64,000 bases of DNA, taken from positions 62,001 to 126,000 of the forward strand of contig JARGSG010000085.1 in assembly GCA_030374805.1 (NCBI GenBank). The letters are read 5' to 3'. Under the pieces are notes generated by a model. The model ran no database searches. It worked only from the letters and a program-made list of their open reading frames with translations, and was not told the DNA's origin. Positions 51,680 through 62,286 of this stretch are shown here, in pieces. Made by a program: the position numbers and the translations under genes. This DNA comes from Gracilaria gracilis (lineage: Eukaryota > Rhodophyta > Florideophyceae > Gracilariales > Gracilariaceae). The number at the start of each line of letters is the position of its first letter. Position 1 is the first letter of the stretch.

Positions 51680-54050
51680 TGAAGTCAGCCTCGCGGCCTT
51701 GGAAGTGTTTTGCCCGTCACCCTCCCCATACAGCCTTCCATCAGGACCGGTGAGTCTTCCGCACGGAATAAGAACGTTTGCGCCCGGCTTCAATTTCGCC
51801 CTTCTCATCGACAACTATTATCGCTTGCATTCATGGGGCTTTAATTCAGAGTTTCAGCGTCTTGGCCGCCCAGCGCCGGCTGACTATACTGAAGTTGAGC
51901 CCACTCATGTTCCGATTAGCGACGTTTCCGCCGTGGTCGACTGCGCATCGGGTGCCAACCACTCAGTAATCCTCACCAACGACGGCCATGTGTATTCGTT
52001 TGGCTCTGACGATTTCGGCCAATTGGGGCGCTTGAACTCGGACCCCCGACCAGCTCTCGTACCAATCCCAGCACCAATTGCACAGCTTCATTCAGGATGG
52101 AACTTCACCGTGGCTGTCACAGACGATAGACGCTCAATTTTTACGTGGGGAAATGGCAAGGATGGGCAACTTGGACATGGATATTTTCCAGAGCGCGCTT
52201 ATCCGACCAGAGTACCTCTACAAGGTTCGGCTTTATGCGTGGCGGTGGGGCATTCTCATGTTGCCGTTCTTCTTGAGAATGAACACAACACACGGCGCGT
52301 TCTTACTTGGGGGGCTGACGGACTGGCTTCCACTCGTCAGGACTTGCCGCGTAGCGTGCCTCGACTTCCAGAAACGGACGTCATTTGCCTGTCGGCAGGT
52401 AAGCAGTTCACAATTTTCTTGACGGAAGAGGGGCATGTATTCGCAGCAGGACATGGAGATGAAGGCCAACTGGGTGTCGAGGATAAACAAGGCCGAAATA
52501 ATGCATGTGTGATACCGTCACTTTTGGGTCACCAAATTGTGAATGTTGCGGCGTCCAACTCCTTCGCTATGGCTCTGTCAAGTGAGGGGTCGTTCTTTGT
52601 GTGGGGAAGTGGCATTATCAAGCCCAGAAGATTGAGAGAAGGAATTCTATCTTTCTCAGCATCCTTTCCCAATTCATTTCTTGTTCGGTTGCAGGCATTT
52701 GCATCAACAGCCATGATAGCAGCACCGACATCGTTTCCATCTAATGCCCCATTGCGTCCTTTCCGAGCTTTCCTCAAGTCCTTCTGCGAAGGTAATGTAC
52801 TCGATGGGTTACGGGCTACGCGAGTGCACTACGCATGTTCATGTCCGGTGAGAACTCTAGGCCAATGCAATCGGTGCTGTATCAGAGCGTATGGCCCTCT
52901 TTTGGCAACTGCATCCGATCTATTAAGGTCTAGACTTGAGCACAATCAATATCTAGACTTGTCCATGTATGATAGGGACTGCGTCGTTAGGGTTGTGAAG
53001 TTAGTTTGCTGTGGCGTCGTTGATGAGGATTCATCTTTGGCAACCTTACAGGAAATGTCGGCGCTTTTGCGACGGTATGAATCCCACGCGTTTGAGAGAG
53101 TAATAGCAGAGATTATGAGCACGAGGCTTCTTCGCCGTGGAAGTCAGAATAGAGATTATTGGGATGTTTACGATGATACGCCTGAGCTAATTGATGAGCG
53201 TCGGTTTCGAACGATATTTGGACGCATTCAAGGCTCGGATAGAGTTCAACTACAGCTAAAGTTTAGCCACAGCGATGAGGGTGCAATTCATCTCAGTCTG
53301 GACCCCCTCCTTCTCTCTGCACAATCGTCAACGTTCCAAGACTTCCTTCAAGCGCACCTTGATGAGAGCATGAGCTCCATTCCTTCACAATGGGAGGTGT
53401 CTATTTGGGGGAGCAGTGTAAATCCAGAGGCTAGACGCTTACTGGAAGGTTGGTTCAAAGGTTCTGACCTCAGCATACCTGGAGATGAGGATCATAACCT
53501 AGCAGTGATAGTGTATGCCGACCTAATCCGGGTATCGATGTGTCTCCGAATGAATGTGCTCATGATGTGGACAGAGCAGCACCTGGTGCGGCACATCGAT
53601 CCATCGATAACCTTTGCCAACTGGTGGAGAGCCCTTGACGTCACGGAAAAAGCAGGATGTAGTCATGCGTATCACAAGCTTTTGTCCGTCGCAGACACAG
53701 TGTGTGCTAGAATCAAGCTAAGACATGAAACTATGAGGGTTCAAAAGCTAGAGAAGTCTTCATCCGCTGTGGATGTATTGTTTGACCAAACTCAATCAGC
53801 GAGGAGGGCTCTTAACACGTTCAGAAGATCTAGAGTATATTGCGACTGGCTCATGAGTAGTTACGAAGTTGCCAAAAACCTTCAAGATGCTTGTGAACTG
53901 GATGGATATGTAATTGGAGAAGGAAGTATAGGACTAAATGGACGAAGCTGGAGAGGATATGAGGAGAGTGGAAGCGTACAAGCCAATAACCAAACGACAG
54001 GGACAGTCTTAGGAAGAAGGAGGAACATTCGGCGGTGCATCGTGGCGTAG
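51666..54050 (+). CDS. RCC1-repeat protein with C-terminal BTB/BACK-like region
   Basis: The 794-residue protein carries RCC1 propeller repeats over about residues 40-320. Examples are LHSWGFNSEFQRLGRP, VYSFGSDDFGQLGRL, IFTWGNGKDGQLGHG, LTWGADGL, VFAAGHGDEGQLGV and FFVWGSG, each preceded by a G.NHSVILT-like strand. A Cys cluster follows at about 388-405 (CSCPVRTLGQCNRCC). Residues about 420-490 and 540-690 look like degenerate BTB and BACK helices (LDLSMYDRDCVVRVVKLVCC, YADLIRVSMCLRMNVLMMWT), the order seen in RCBTB and related proteins. RCC1-BTB proteins usually act as ubiquitin-ligase adaptors or in nucleotide exchange; which applies here is unknown. The start is uncertain because the first repeat is close to it, but no other upstream ATG is in frame. 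Confidence 0.7.
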   Translation: MQSADEVSLAALEVFCPSPSPYSLPSGPVSLPHGIRTFAPGFNFALLIDNYYRLHSWGFNSEFQRLGRPAPADYTEVEPTHVPISDVSAVVDCASGANHSVILTNDGHVYSFGSDDFGQLGRLNSDPRPALVPIPAPIAQLHSGWNFTVAVTDDRRSIFTWGNGKDGQLGHGYFPERAYPTRVPLQGSALCVAVGHSHVAVLLENEHNTRRVLTWGADGLASTRQDLPRSVPRLPETDVICLSAGKQFTIFLTEEGHVFAAGHGDEGQLGVEDKQGRNNACVIPSLLGHQIVNVAASNSFAMALSSEGSFFVWGSGIIKPRRLREGILSFSASFPNSFLVRLQAFASTAMIAAPTSFPSNAPLRPFRAFLKSFCEGNVLDGLRATRVHYACSCPVRTLGQCNRCCIRAYGPLLATASDLLRSRLEHNQYLDLSMYDRDCVVRVVKLVCCGVVDEDSSLATLQEMSALLRRYESHAFERVIAEIMSTRLLRRGSQNRDYWDVYDDTPELIDERRFRTIFGRIQGSDRVQLQLKFSHSDEGAIHLSLDPLLLSAQSSTFQDFLQAHLDESMSSIPSQWEVSIWGSSVNPEARRLLEGWFKGSDLSIPGDEDHNLAVIVYADLIRVSMCLRMNVLMMWTEQHLVRHIDPSITFANWWRALDVTEKAGCSHAYHKLLSVADTVCARIKLRHETMRVQKLEKSSSAVDVLFDQTQSARRALNTFRRSRVYCDWLMSSYEVAKNLQDACELDGYVIGEGSIGLNGRSWRGYEESGSVQANNQTTGTVLGRRRNIRRCIVA

Positions 54051-54730
54051 AATTCGGTTTGGGTAACGAAGTACCATGTGGCACTGATAAGGTTATTCAT
54101 TCGCTCGCTCCTATGTTGCACAAGGTTGAATGGGGAGTCTAAGCCGTGGGTCTATCTTCTCTGGCCAACGTTGTCGGTTGTGATGAGGACGGGATAATTA
54201 CCATAGACAGATTCAGAATACCCCGGGACCGCTCAGCAGAAAATGTGTTCGTAAGAAAATTTTCTATATTGCTTCTTCGCCGCCCCTTGTCCAAGAAAGT
54301 ACACTATGTGAGGGGAAGCGATGGAGACGACAAGTCATGGTATGCCCTCTGGTATTACACCAGTCTTCCAGCGGTTCTGCGTGTTCAAAGCGTTAGCGTG
54401 CACAACAGAATTTACCTACAATCGACAGAACGCCTTGTTTGTACATAGTTTCCCCACGCTCTTGTTCGGTAGACAAGGCTCATTTAGAAGTCTCTAAAGC
54501 TTATCAGAACATGTTTCGGGGTTGGACATTTATCTTATCGCAGGGTGCCTGCATGGTATTGGTACTGGCAACAAAGATGTCATCGTTTACGTTGTTGTCT
54601 TTCCACAACACACTCTTGTCTGTCCATCCAATATTAGCCAATACCTCCTTTCGTCTTAACGACTCCCTTTCCCCCATGTATTTTATGAAGGGCTGACCCA
54701 ACTTACCCAACTTCAGGAGGACGTGTTTCT
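54051..54730. other. Spacer
   Basis: Frames at 54146-54448 and 54439-54696 have no recognisable domain. This is the 3' flank of the RCC1-type gene. Confidence 0.35.
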
Positions 54731-54741
54731 CGTTCTACTTT

Positions 54742-55260
54742 CTTCTTCTTTATTATGGCCTTTCGCCCCTGATTCCGAGACGGCAGGAGATTACCCTACA
54801 GGTAATCCTCTCTCTTAAAAAAGGCCAAAAACTTCAGCGGCCATTGTCTTATCATCTCTACTAGCGACAAATCTTTCCTGTCTTGAACGGTGGCAACTCA
54901 TTGCGACGGGTCGCTTTGGTCAAAGGACATCGAAACAACACGTGCTCGACGTCCCTCTTCACCGCAGCGCCACAGTCGCATCGTTTCACCTTCTTAGCTA
55001 GGTAAGACGCAACGGGGTGTAACGCTGGTACATGTGTGGTTGCAAACTGTGCTAGTACTATCCCGTTTTTTCGCACTTCTTCTTCATCTATCTCTCTGCT
55101 ATACGGCATGACACTCTTGCTCTTCGTCTTGGCAGTAAGCAAAGCCCGAAGGTCTCTATAATCAACCGGGACACAGAACTGTTCAGCTAAAGGAGTTTTC
55201 AAACCCGACTTTGCCAGCATATCTACTTTCTCGTTTTGCGGAACCCCACAATGACTAGGA
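54742..55260 (-). mobile_element. 5'-truncated LINE insertion with 11-bp target-site duplication
   Basis: CGTTCTACTTT occurs at 54731-54741 and again at 55261-55271, exactly flanking the insert. On the minus strand the insert starts inside a LINE RNase H domain (HCGVPQNEKVDMLAKSG, matching the family's GNE.AD.LAK block). It continues to the CDCGAAVKRDVEHVLFRCP zinc-knuckle motif, stops at 54861, and after a short 3' untranslated part ends in a TAAAGAAGAAG tail. Truncation at the 5' side, an A/G-rich 3' tail and an exact duplication are the signature of target-primed reverse transcription. The Cys-His motif links it to the fragment at 46.0 kb. Confidence 0.85.
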
Positions 55261-55381
55261 CGTTCTACTTTAGCCCTAGCCATCAGCCCGAAACGCTTCA
55301 GTCAAGGAACAGAGTAAAGACAATAGAGTTGATCGCAGTCCAATTATGGTTTACTCTAGGTTTACTCTCTACGTTGGCTGA

Positions 55382-55418
55382 GTAATAGAATACTTTTGTC
55401 CACAATAAAGAAGAAGAA
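55382..55418 (+). mobile_element. Very short LINE tail insertion with target-site duplication
   Basis: GTTGGCTGA occurs at 55373-55381 and 55419-55427. The 37 bases between end in AATAAAGAAGAAGAA, the same tail word as in the neighbouring LINE but on the opposite strand. This looks like an extreme 5'-truncated copy of the same family. Confidence 0.6.
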
Positions 55419-55427
55419 GTTGGCTGA

Positions 55428-56732
55428 AACTGTTATTGCTACCTCGTACAAATAGTTCCTTCCAGTTCACCTCGTATCAAGTCTAGAGAACGCTAACTCG
55501 CTTGTGTCTTGTGTAGACAATGGAGAACGGAGCAGAAGGTGGAATCCAAGCTTGAATAAGACGAAGTCTTGATTAAGATTCCAACCTTGTGTTGATTATC
55601 AATGCCGTAGAAGACAAACATCGCCGGTAAATGTGACGGTCACCATCTGTTCCTCACTAAGACGAATTCGAAGGCGTTCTACTTTTGGCAATTCGATTCA
55701 ATCCAGTTACGAACGCTTCAGGACTTCTAATTCATGGTGAAGAACACTCCCACAACACCGTGAACTCTTGCCTCTCCGAATTCATGGTGAGAAACACCCC
55801 ACGCCCACATTTCGACCAGCATGTGCATTTGGAGAAGGAATCGAAATCATTAGTAGACGTCGCTTCATTGCACGCAACGGAACTGCCAGAGAAGGGCTCC
55901 AGAACAGTATAAAAGGAAGCCAAGGCGTCGCTCATAGCTTCACCAGCCATCTCTCCTCTCATCAACTCATTTTGCGCGATAGTCCGATATGTACGTTACT
56001 ATTCATCCATCCCCATCCACCGGCGGCGAGTGAAAGTGGTTTACAACCATGTGACGGGCAAACTAACCATATCCTTGCTTCTGTTCTGTTCTGTGATGTT
56101 CTCCCCTTCCTCGGTCAGGTTCATTCATGCAAGTGCGGGGCATTGGGAAGTTTTCTTCCACGGGGCACGAGGCCCTGTCTCCGGGGGATGCTGTGTTGGA
56201 AACCTGAGGAGGGGCGCTTTTTTAACAAAGCAGATGAGAGGAGAGGGGGCCTTCGCAATTGGTTGCATTCTTCATTCATTCTTTAGTCGTTTCCAGTTTA
56301 AAGGCGTTAGTGTGCGGGGATCTTGAAACTTTCAGGGGGTGCACGGGGTGCCCCCTTTTTCCAGGGGTGGCGATAGGAAATTGTGGTGAGATGCTGAGCA
56401 TAGCGGGACAGGAGGAGGGGGGACACCCCATGAGTGGTGATGGGCTCCTCTTGCGTAGGTTTAAAAGTCCCCACCTTTGTGGCTTCTTAATCCTTCTTCG
56501 AAGGCCCCTCTTCTTCTGTCTCGCTGGGTGGCTGGGAGTACGATAGTGCATAAGGTAGACACAACAACTTAAACTTCAGCATATCTTCGCTTCTCTCTGG
56601 TAGTAGAACGACTCTCTTTCTTCCATTTCCTTTGTATTCGCACACTCTGTTCCACAGTTCTCTTTCTGAAATAGTGTTGTCTTCCTTCTTCCTTTCACTC
56701 CGACAGCAATTTGTTATCAAAGCAAGTTGGAA
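55428..56732. other. Spacer with a possible promoter
   Basis: No gene recognised. A TATAAAAGG box lies at 55907-55915. Upstream of it ATTCATGGTGA followed by an AACAC.CCC-like word occurs twice (55731 and 55783). This could be a terminal-repeat or gene promoter, but nothing identifiable follows. Long runs of G between about 56140 and 56420 make open frames unreliable. Confidence 0.35.
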
Positions 56733-57128
56733 ATGTACGGTACTAGGGGTAAGGCGGCTTCGAGCCTTCAAGCAAGCGAATATGCTCCTCCGACATTGCC
56801 GCAAGTGAAGACTACAGCATGTGGCTCATCGAGGCCTGGTCGAGGCGATTATCTGTATTGTTCTGCAGAAATATTGGCGCTGAAAGTGACGCCCAATCAT
56901 GAGCAGCCCATCGGCGACATCGCTGGTATCCGCTCATTCTGGGGATGGGAGCGCTCCGACACCAACGGCATGGTGTTAATGTCGTACTTGAGGTCGACAA
57001 TCTTGTCAAGCGTTCGTCAAGCATTCTACGAAACAGCAACTGTGCATGCTGTGCTTCAACTGGCCGTAAACAAGAAAAATGGAATCCGCAGCGTTGCGGA
57101 TCTGATCCGTCAAAAGGTCGAGAAATAA
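56733..57128 (+). CDS. Hypothetical small protein
   Basis: This 131-residue frame begins MYGTRGKAASSL and ends IRSVADLIRQKVEK. I recognise no family. The second half (VLMSYLRSTILSSVRQAFYE, TVHAVLQLAVNKK) looks amphipathic and protein-like, and its composition resembles genes of the island. Its partner frame on the minus strand is also open, so coding is not proven. Confidence 0.3.
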   Translation: MYGTRGKAASSLQASEYAPPTLPQVKTTACGSSRPGRGDYLYCSAEILALKVTPNHEQPIGDIAGIRSFWGWERSDTNGMVLMSYLRSTILSSVRQAFYETATVHAVLQLAVNKKNGIRSVADLIRQKVEK

Positions 57129-58542
57129 CCCGAGATGAAGGCGATAGGACAGTTCTTAAGCACACGAGCCTTCTCGAATCCACCATATAGAAACTGCATA
57201 ACACCTTAGTACAGAGTCCCTTTAAGCACGTAACAGGATGCGGAAAGCGCGTCCCGGAACGCCATCTTGTCGTGATTCTCGCGGTGCGCAAGTGGCATGG
57301 ACTGCTGCGGTACATTCATCTTACATTCATCTTGCCGGCAGGCACATCGATCGCCTCCCGCGCGAATCGACGTAGTGAAGTTCGGTTGCAAGCTGCTTGT
57401 GCTTGTCCGCCACCGCCTCTATCTGCATGAAGATTCCAACGTCCGGGCGGCCGAGGTCGAACAAACCATGTTGCGCAGGCCGTTCACGTCCTTTTATTCT
57501 AGTCCTCAATTCCCTGTTCCGAGCCACTACAATGGTACCAACGGTAACTTAAGTACCAACGGTACCCTTGTACCACTGGGACTATCCCGCGGGATAACAG
57601 TAGGAGCGGAGATGCGCGTCGACAGTAGTATATACGGTCAGCCTATACCCATTTGCAATTCGGTAGCGTTAAACACGTTAAACAGACAGATCAATGGGGA
57701 AGAGGGATAGCCCTCAGAAACATATATCCATTTCAGGCGGCTCGCTAAGCCACGCGTCTGTTCCTAACGATGCGTACCATTGCGCACCATCGCGTCAACT
57801 GCGTCGCGCAGTAGGATGGCCCTGACAGGCGCCAGCAGCACAGTGAGCCCGAGCGACGCGCCGCCGCTGTCGGTGCCCTATCTACGGTGGGGACGAGAAG
57901 GGTGCCATTGTGAGCGTGTTCAGCTAAAGAGAGAGAGTAGTTTCTGAAATCATACTCTTCCATTACGTGGACCCTTTTTAAGGAAGTGGACACAAACAAG
58001 TGCATGAACACATCTCCAGGGGTGGAAAGCTATCACGTAATAAGCGAAAGCCACCCAAAAAAGCGTTGCGCAAGAACCTAACTACTTCTGGTCACCATTG
58101 CCGTGTACGGTGTGCCTAACCGACCTCTTTGCATCAATGTGTGTCAGAGATGACCTTCCATGAAACTGGTTCAATAGTCGCTGTCCACCATTCGCCTCTG
58201 AAGTCAGCAACTGATTGTACCCGAATTACCTATCCAGTCCAGGAGTCTTAGCAGTGACGAGGAAGGAATCTACTGAAAGAAATCTATCACATTCCCATAA
58301 GAGAGCTTCTTCTTTGCCACGTTGTACCGAAGTCAGCTGTAAAATGGTAGAAACAAGCACGGATTACGTCATGTACTAGTCTGCGCACTAGGACTCAAAC
58401 TCCAGATGCGGACGTGTATCCAAGCTAATTGTGCTACTTATATTCGTCATCCTTCCTACCACAACATCATCGCGGCCACACCTTCTATATTTCTCCAGTA
58501 CTGTTACTAGTATAGCCAGTCAGGAACATTGAGAGATTTCGA
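57129..58542. other. Spacer
   Basis: No gene recognised. A cluster of GGTACC/GTACCA-type words occurs at about 57532-57580. The right end should hold the promoter of the next gene. Confidence 0.35.
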
Positions 58543-59982
58543 ATGAATTTCCCACAGACTGACAAGCTGCGTCGCCGGACGGCCGACAGAAGAGATGAGC
58601 AGGAAGAACTAAGAACAATGCACGCTCTCTTGGACGAAAATGTCTTACCTCAGGTCTCATTGACAGCACATCTAGAGAGCACCCCGATACCTGAACTGTT
58701 GGAACAAAGCAGTGAAGAGGATGAACGATATGCTCCCTTGTATGACGATCTTATAGACCCGACCTTGTCAACAGTAGGTTCGGAAAAGTTTCAAAAGCTG
58801 AGACCGTGTGATGCAAATCGAGATAAGCGAGTGAAGAGGTCGTCCATAAATAAAACCCGGGTGTTGAAGATGTCTTCCAAATCAAAGAGGTCTGCTAAAG
58901 CAGGAGGAAAGAGGAGAGGAAGCAGAAGAAAAACAAAACGTCAAGGAACACAAGCAGCCGATGGCGAAAAGTGGACAGAATTAGTCCAGAACTTGATAAC
59001 GTTAATGCGGGCGTCCAAAGGATGTGAAGATGCCAAGCAGAGAAGGGAGAAAAAAGCAGCATTTAGAAGGAAGGTCACAGTTCTCCTTTTGCCGTTCTTC
59101 AAGAAACCGAAAGAAGCATCAACATTTCTCGCGCTCTTTGATGCAAGAGAACAGATTCTAAAGGAAAGGGAGCTTTCTCAGTTAGAGCAGCGAAGCATGA
59201 GACAAGTTCATGAAGACAGGAGTTTTGAAATGCAGTCAGAACAAAGAGAGCTGATGGGCAGCCGTTCAGACCAGATCGTTCACCGTCCTGGCAAGAAATC
59301 TGTGATATGGAGCATGTTTTCTGTCGATTGGGATTCAACTCGGGTTCAGAGACGAAGGGCTGCGCGACAACGAGCAATGCAGAAAAGCGCACTAAGCGCT
59401 GATTGCAAACTGAAGGAAATCCGAGAAAACTCCCCCGAAAGAAGCAGTCAATCTTATCAGTCGATGGCTCAACCAAAAGGGAACAGTGCTGCTGAAGTGC
59501 GCCGTGAGAATGAAAGACAGAGGTTGCGTCTTATGAAGGACGAAATTATTGCCAGAACACTAGAGCACATACGGATGATGGTGACCCTCAAGAAGTTTTG
59601 TAGGCCTCGACTCCTTGCGCGGTTGAGGCAAGAGGCGGCCGCGTATGGTGTGAGTGAGTCCTTCGAGAAGTTTGCATCTACGTTACCGCTAGACGGAGAT
59701 ATCAACAGGTGTCTTGCCAATGGAAGTAAAAATTCGGGTGTGACGGAGAAAGACTTTGATGAACTCTTGGAAGGGCTTTCGCAAACGAAACAAAAGCGTG
59801 ATTCGGACAACTGCAGCTCAACAGGTATTGACACAACAACCAAAGGCGTCCACAGCTTTAGCAAGAGTTCATCGGAGGGCGGAAGTGAGTCCTCGTTTTC
59901 AAACTTGTCGTACCAACTTCATGAACTTGAAGACGTCATTCGTACCGCACTCGACGACTTCGACCCTGAGGAGGAGAATTAG
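58543..59982 (+). CDS. Unknown highly charged protein
   Basis: The 479-residue protein is uninterrupted and starts with a clear ATG. I recognise no domain. Residues 1-90 are acidic and Leu-containing. Residues about 95-145 are strongly basic (SSKSKRSAKAGGKRRGSRRK) and look like a nuclear or nucleolar signal. Residues about 145-240 are helical and charged (WTELVQNLITLMRASKG, then FRRKVTVLLLPFFKKPKEAS). A region from about 325 (RRENERQRLRLMKDEIIART) could form a coiled coil, followed by LEHIRMMVTLKKFCRPRLLA. The C-terminus is Ser-rich and ends acidic (LDDFDPEEEN). Length and composition support a real gene, possibly nuclear. No intron is apparent. Confidence 0.65.
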   Translation: MNFPQTDKLRRRTADRRDEQEELRTMHALLDENVLPQVSLTAHLESTPIPELLEQSSEEDERYAPLYDDLIDPTLSTVGSEKFQKLRPCDANRDKRVKRSSINKTRVLKMSSKSKRSAKAGGKRRGSRRKTKRQGTQAADGEKWTELVQNLITLMRASKGCEDAKQRREKKAAFRRKVTVLLLPFFKKPKEASTFLALFDAREQILKERELSQLEQRSMRQVHEDRSFEMQSEQRELMGSRSDQIVHRPGKKSVIWSMFSVDWDSTRVQRRRAARQRAMQKSALSADCKLKEIRENSPERSSQSYQSMAQPKGNSAAEVRRENERQRLRLMKDEIIARTLEHIRMMVTLKKFCRPRLLARLRQEAAAYGVSESFEKFASTLPLDGDINRCLANGSKNSGVTEKDFDELLEGLSQTKQKRDSDNCSSTGIDTTTKGVHSFSKSSSEGGSESSFSNLSYQLHELEDVIRTALDDFDPEEEN

Positions 59983-60474
59983 TTGCGTTTTGTTCCAGTT
60001 CAAATCATTTGTGGAATAAGTATGTAGCCTTAGGTGTCTCGCAGTGATTGTGGGCTCAACACGTGAGAGGTCCGTTGCAGCTTCCAAATTACTGCATTTG
60101 TGCCATACATGTAGTTAGAGTATCGGTTTCTCTTCTTAAACAATCCATACGTTGAACTGGTTTTTACTTCTTGTAGCAGACTGGGCCAGACATTCTTCTC
60201 TCGGGAACGTGTAGCTTCTCTGTCGTCACCATACAACCTGAAACTCTCAGCTAAAATGCCAACGTTGTGCCCAAATGTCGTCCGGTGACTCCCAGTCTTC
60301 CCTAACCTTGGCCTACATGAGTAAAAAAAGGAACTTGTTGCCCGATGATGATCTTTTCGTTGTTCACAGCGTGAGAATGCTGAGACGTGGATACTTCGTC
60401 TCATGGCATCTGAACATACTTCGTTTCTCTATCGATTAATTGAGTTTGATGTCATCGAGGTCTCACGAAAGTAA
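59983..60474. other. Convergent 3' intergenic region
   Basis: It lies between the convergent ends of the unknown charged protein and SRP68. The minus-strand frame at 60030-60404 has no recognisable domain. Confidence 0.4.
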
Positions 60475-62286
60475 TTACCCCTTCCCACTCCACCATCGTC
60501 CTATTCGCGTTGTCGTCGCAGCGAACGTTGAAACTGGGGTCGGTTGCGCCTCAGCTGTCCCCTCCTCTGGTTTTGCCTCCAGCGGCTCTGCCTTCGAGAC
60601 CTCGTGAGGGAATCGAATGCCATCAATCGCAAGGTCAAATAACACAGGCTTGCATGCGATGGCTTCCAACGACGGAGGCATGTCACAGATCACCCGATTA
60701 TTATCCGGAGCAGGAGCAAAACATTCAAATGAATCGAGGTGGTCGATCATCCGCTTCGCACCCGTATACGCTCGTTTCTCGGAAACTTTCATATCTCGCA
60801 CGTTGTTACAGAGTTGATTCTCCTTGATGTACGCCTCGGCCACCGCCCTGCACTTGAGACCCTTGCTTTCCTTGACCACTTTCTGGGCCTCTTCCGCGTA
60901 CTGGCCTGTGAGCGCCTTGGTGTGAACAGCCACACGATCAAACAAAGATGCCGCCTCATTTTGCATGTGCGCCGCAAGATAGCACTGAGCCAAATGGTAA
61001 CATCTGTGTGCGCGGAATAACGTGCGTCTTCCCTCCGCATCATTGGCAACTTGCGCATCGTTGTCAACGCCGTTGAGCGCCAGAATATCGTTCATGTTTG
61101 CAATAAGGTTATCAAATAAGCGCACAAAATCCTCTGGTTTAGACGCACGTTTGCTCTTATACGACTCCACCAGCAGAAGGTTTCGAGATATGGTATGTTG
61201 TAGACGATTAAACGTGAGATACGCGACGAGATATTCAAGCTCCGTGATGCGATCATCCGCAGCGGCAGAAGACAATCGAAATTGCGAGAGCTCATCGGAA
61301 ACAACTTTGACGGCGTCGTTGTACTTCATGAACAACTTGTCGTAAGCTTCGACTGCAGCGGATTTCTGAGAAAAGAGCTTGCTTTCCTCTGAAGCCATAA
61401 GCACCGCCTCCCGAACACGCTCGGCGCGTAGCGGCACAGTTACTCCGCACCACGTTACCTCCCCAAACGAAACGGCTGCACGTTTACGAGCCTGCGATAA
61501 CGCAGCTTCGATCTTCTCCGACAGAAGATCTTGCGATTGATTGGCATCATCGCGCAAACTCTGTAACAAGCTATCGTCACCCTGGCCGGAGGATCGAGAC
61601 AGATTGTAGTTACAAAAGCGAATAGCCTGATCAACATCCTCCAATCGCTTCTCAAACAAGGGCGCAGCAGGCGTACCCGCAAGCAAGCCCGCCATACCGG
61701 TGTAGATCTTGTGAACGTTTTGGTACGCATGCAAAGCAGTGCGCCATTGCTCGCGCTCCAGCGCCAGCGCGGCGATCATGGATTTCCAGTACGCCTCGGC
61801 CTCGAACACGGTAGACTCATCCGCAACGTCGTGACAAAGGGCAGCAAGAAGCTGCGCATGATGCACAGCGCGCGAAAGCTTCGCAGTAATGGTACGTCGC
61901 GCACGATGAGGTCCTGCAGGTTGTTCTCTCTTCACGTCCATCGCGAACGCCCACTCGCGCTCAGCCAACACGAGCGGGATCTGCAAAGCGCGCTCATTGT
62001 TTCGAATACTGTCGACGGTGATAGGAGTGGCATGGTAGCGACGGTGATGAGAGGGGTGCTTGTTGGACGTGCTGGTGGCGGATCGGAGACGGGAGATGCG
62101 TCGAGTGCAGTAGCGACGGTAGCGCAGATAGTCGGCGTGCTTGAGACCGTGTGCGTTCTGGGCGGCGGTGATGTCCGACAGGATTGCGAGCGAGATGGTG
62201 GGGTGCTGCTGCTTTGCGCCGTTTCCCGACGTGGCGTCCGCGCTGGCGACGGGCGTCTCGTCCGACGAGACTGCGGCGGCCACCAT
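60475..62286 (-). CDS. SRP68: Signal recognition particle subunit SRP68
   Basis: The 603-residue protein matches SRP68, which together with SRP72 binds SRP RNA and is needed for elongation arrest and targeting to the endoplasmic reticulum. The N-terminal RNA-binding part carries ISLAILSDITAAQNAHGLKH then DYLRYRRYCTRRISRLR, a near-direct match to the family block. It is followed by LAEREWAFAMDVKREQ, LSRAVHHAQLLAALC, and EREQWRTALHAYQNVHKIY. Tetratricopeptide-like helices fill the middle. The C-terminus has the family's short SRP72-binding region (PPSLEAIACKPVLFDLAIDG). I start at the ATG encoding MVAAAVSSDE; upstream codons lack an ATG. No intron. The gene is divergent from the BAR-domain gene across about 415 bases. 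Confidence 0.9.
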   Translation of the reverse strand: MVAAAVSSDETPVASADATSGNGAKQQHPTISLAILSDITAAQNAHGLKHADYLRYRRYCTRRISRLRSATSTSNKHPSHHRRYHATPITVDSIRNNERALQIPLVLAEREWAFAMDVKREQPAGPHRARRTITAKLSRAVHHAQLLAALCHDVADESTVFEAEAYWKSMIAALALEREQWRTALHAYQNVHKIYTGMAGLLAGTPAAPLFEKRLEDVDQAIRFCNYNLSRSSGQGDDSLLQSLRDDANQSQDLLSEKIEAALSQARKRAAVSFGEVTWCGVTVPLRAERVREAVLMASEESKLFSQKSAAVEAYDKLFMKYNDAVKVVSDELSQFRLSSAAADDRITELEYLVAYLTFNRLQHTISRNLLLVESYKSKRASKPEDFVRLFDNLIANMNDILALNGVDNDAQVANDAEGRRTLFRAHRCYHLAQCYLAAHMQNEAASLFDRVAVHTKALTGQYAEEAQKVVKESKGLKCRAVAEAYIKENQLCNNVRDMKVSEKRAYTGAKRMIDHLDSFECFAPAPDNNRVICDMPPSLEAIACKPVLFDLAIDGIRFPHEVSKAEPLEAKPEEGTAEAQPTPVSTFAATTTRIGRWWSGKG

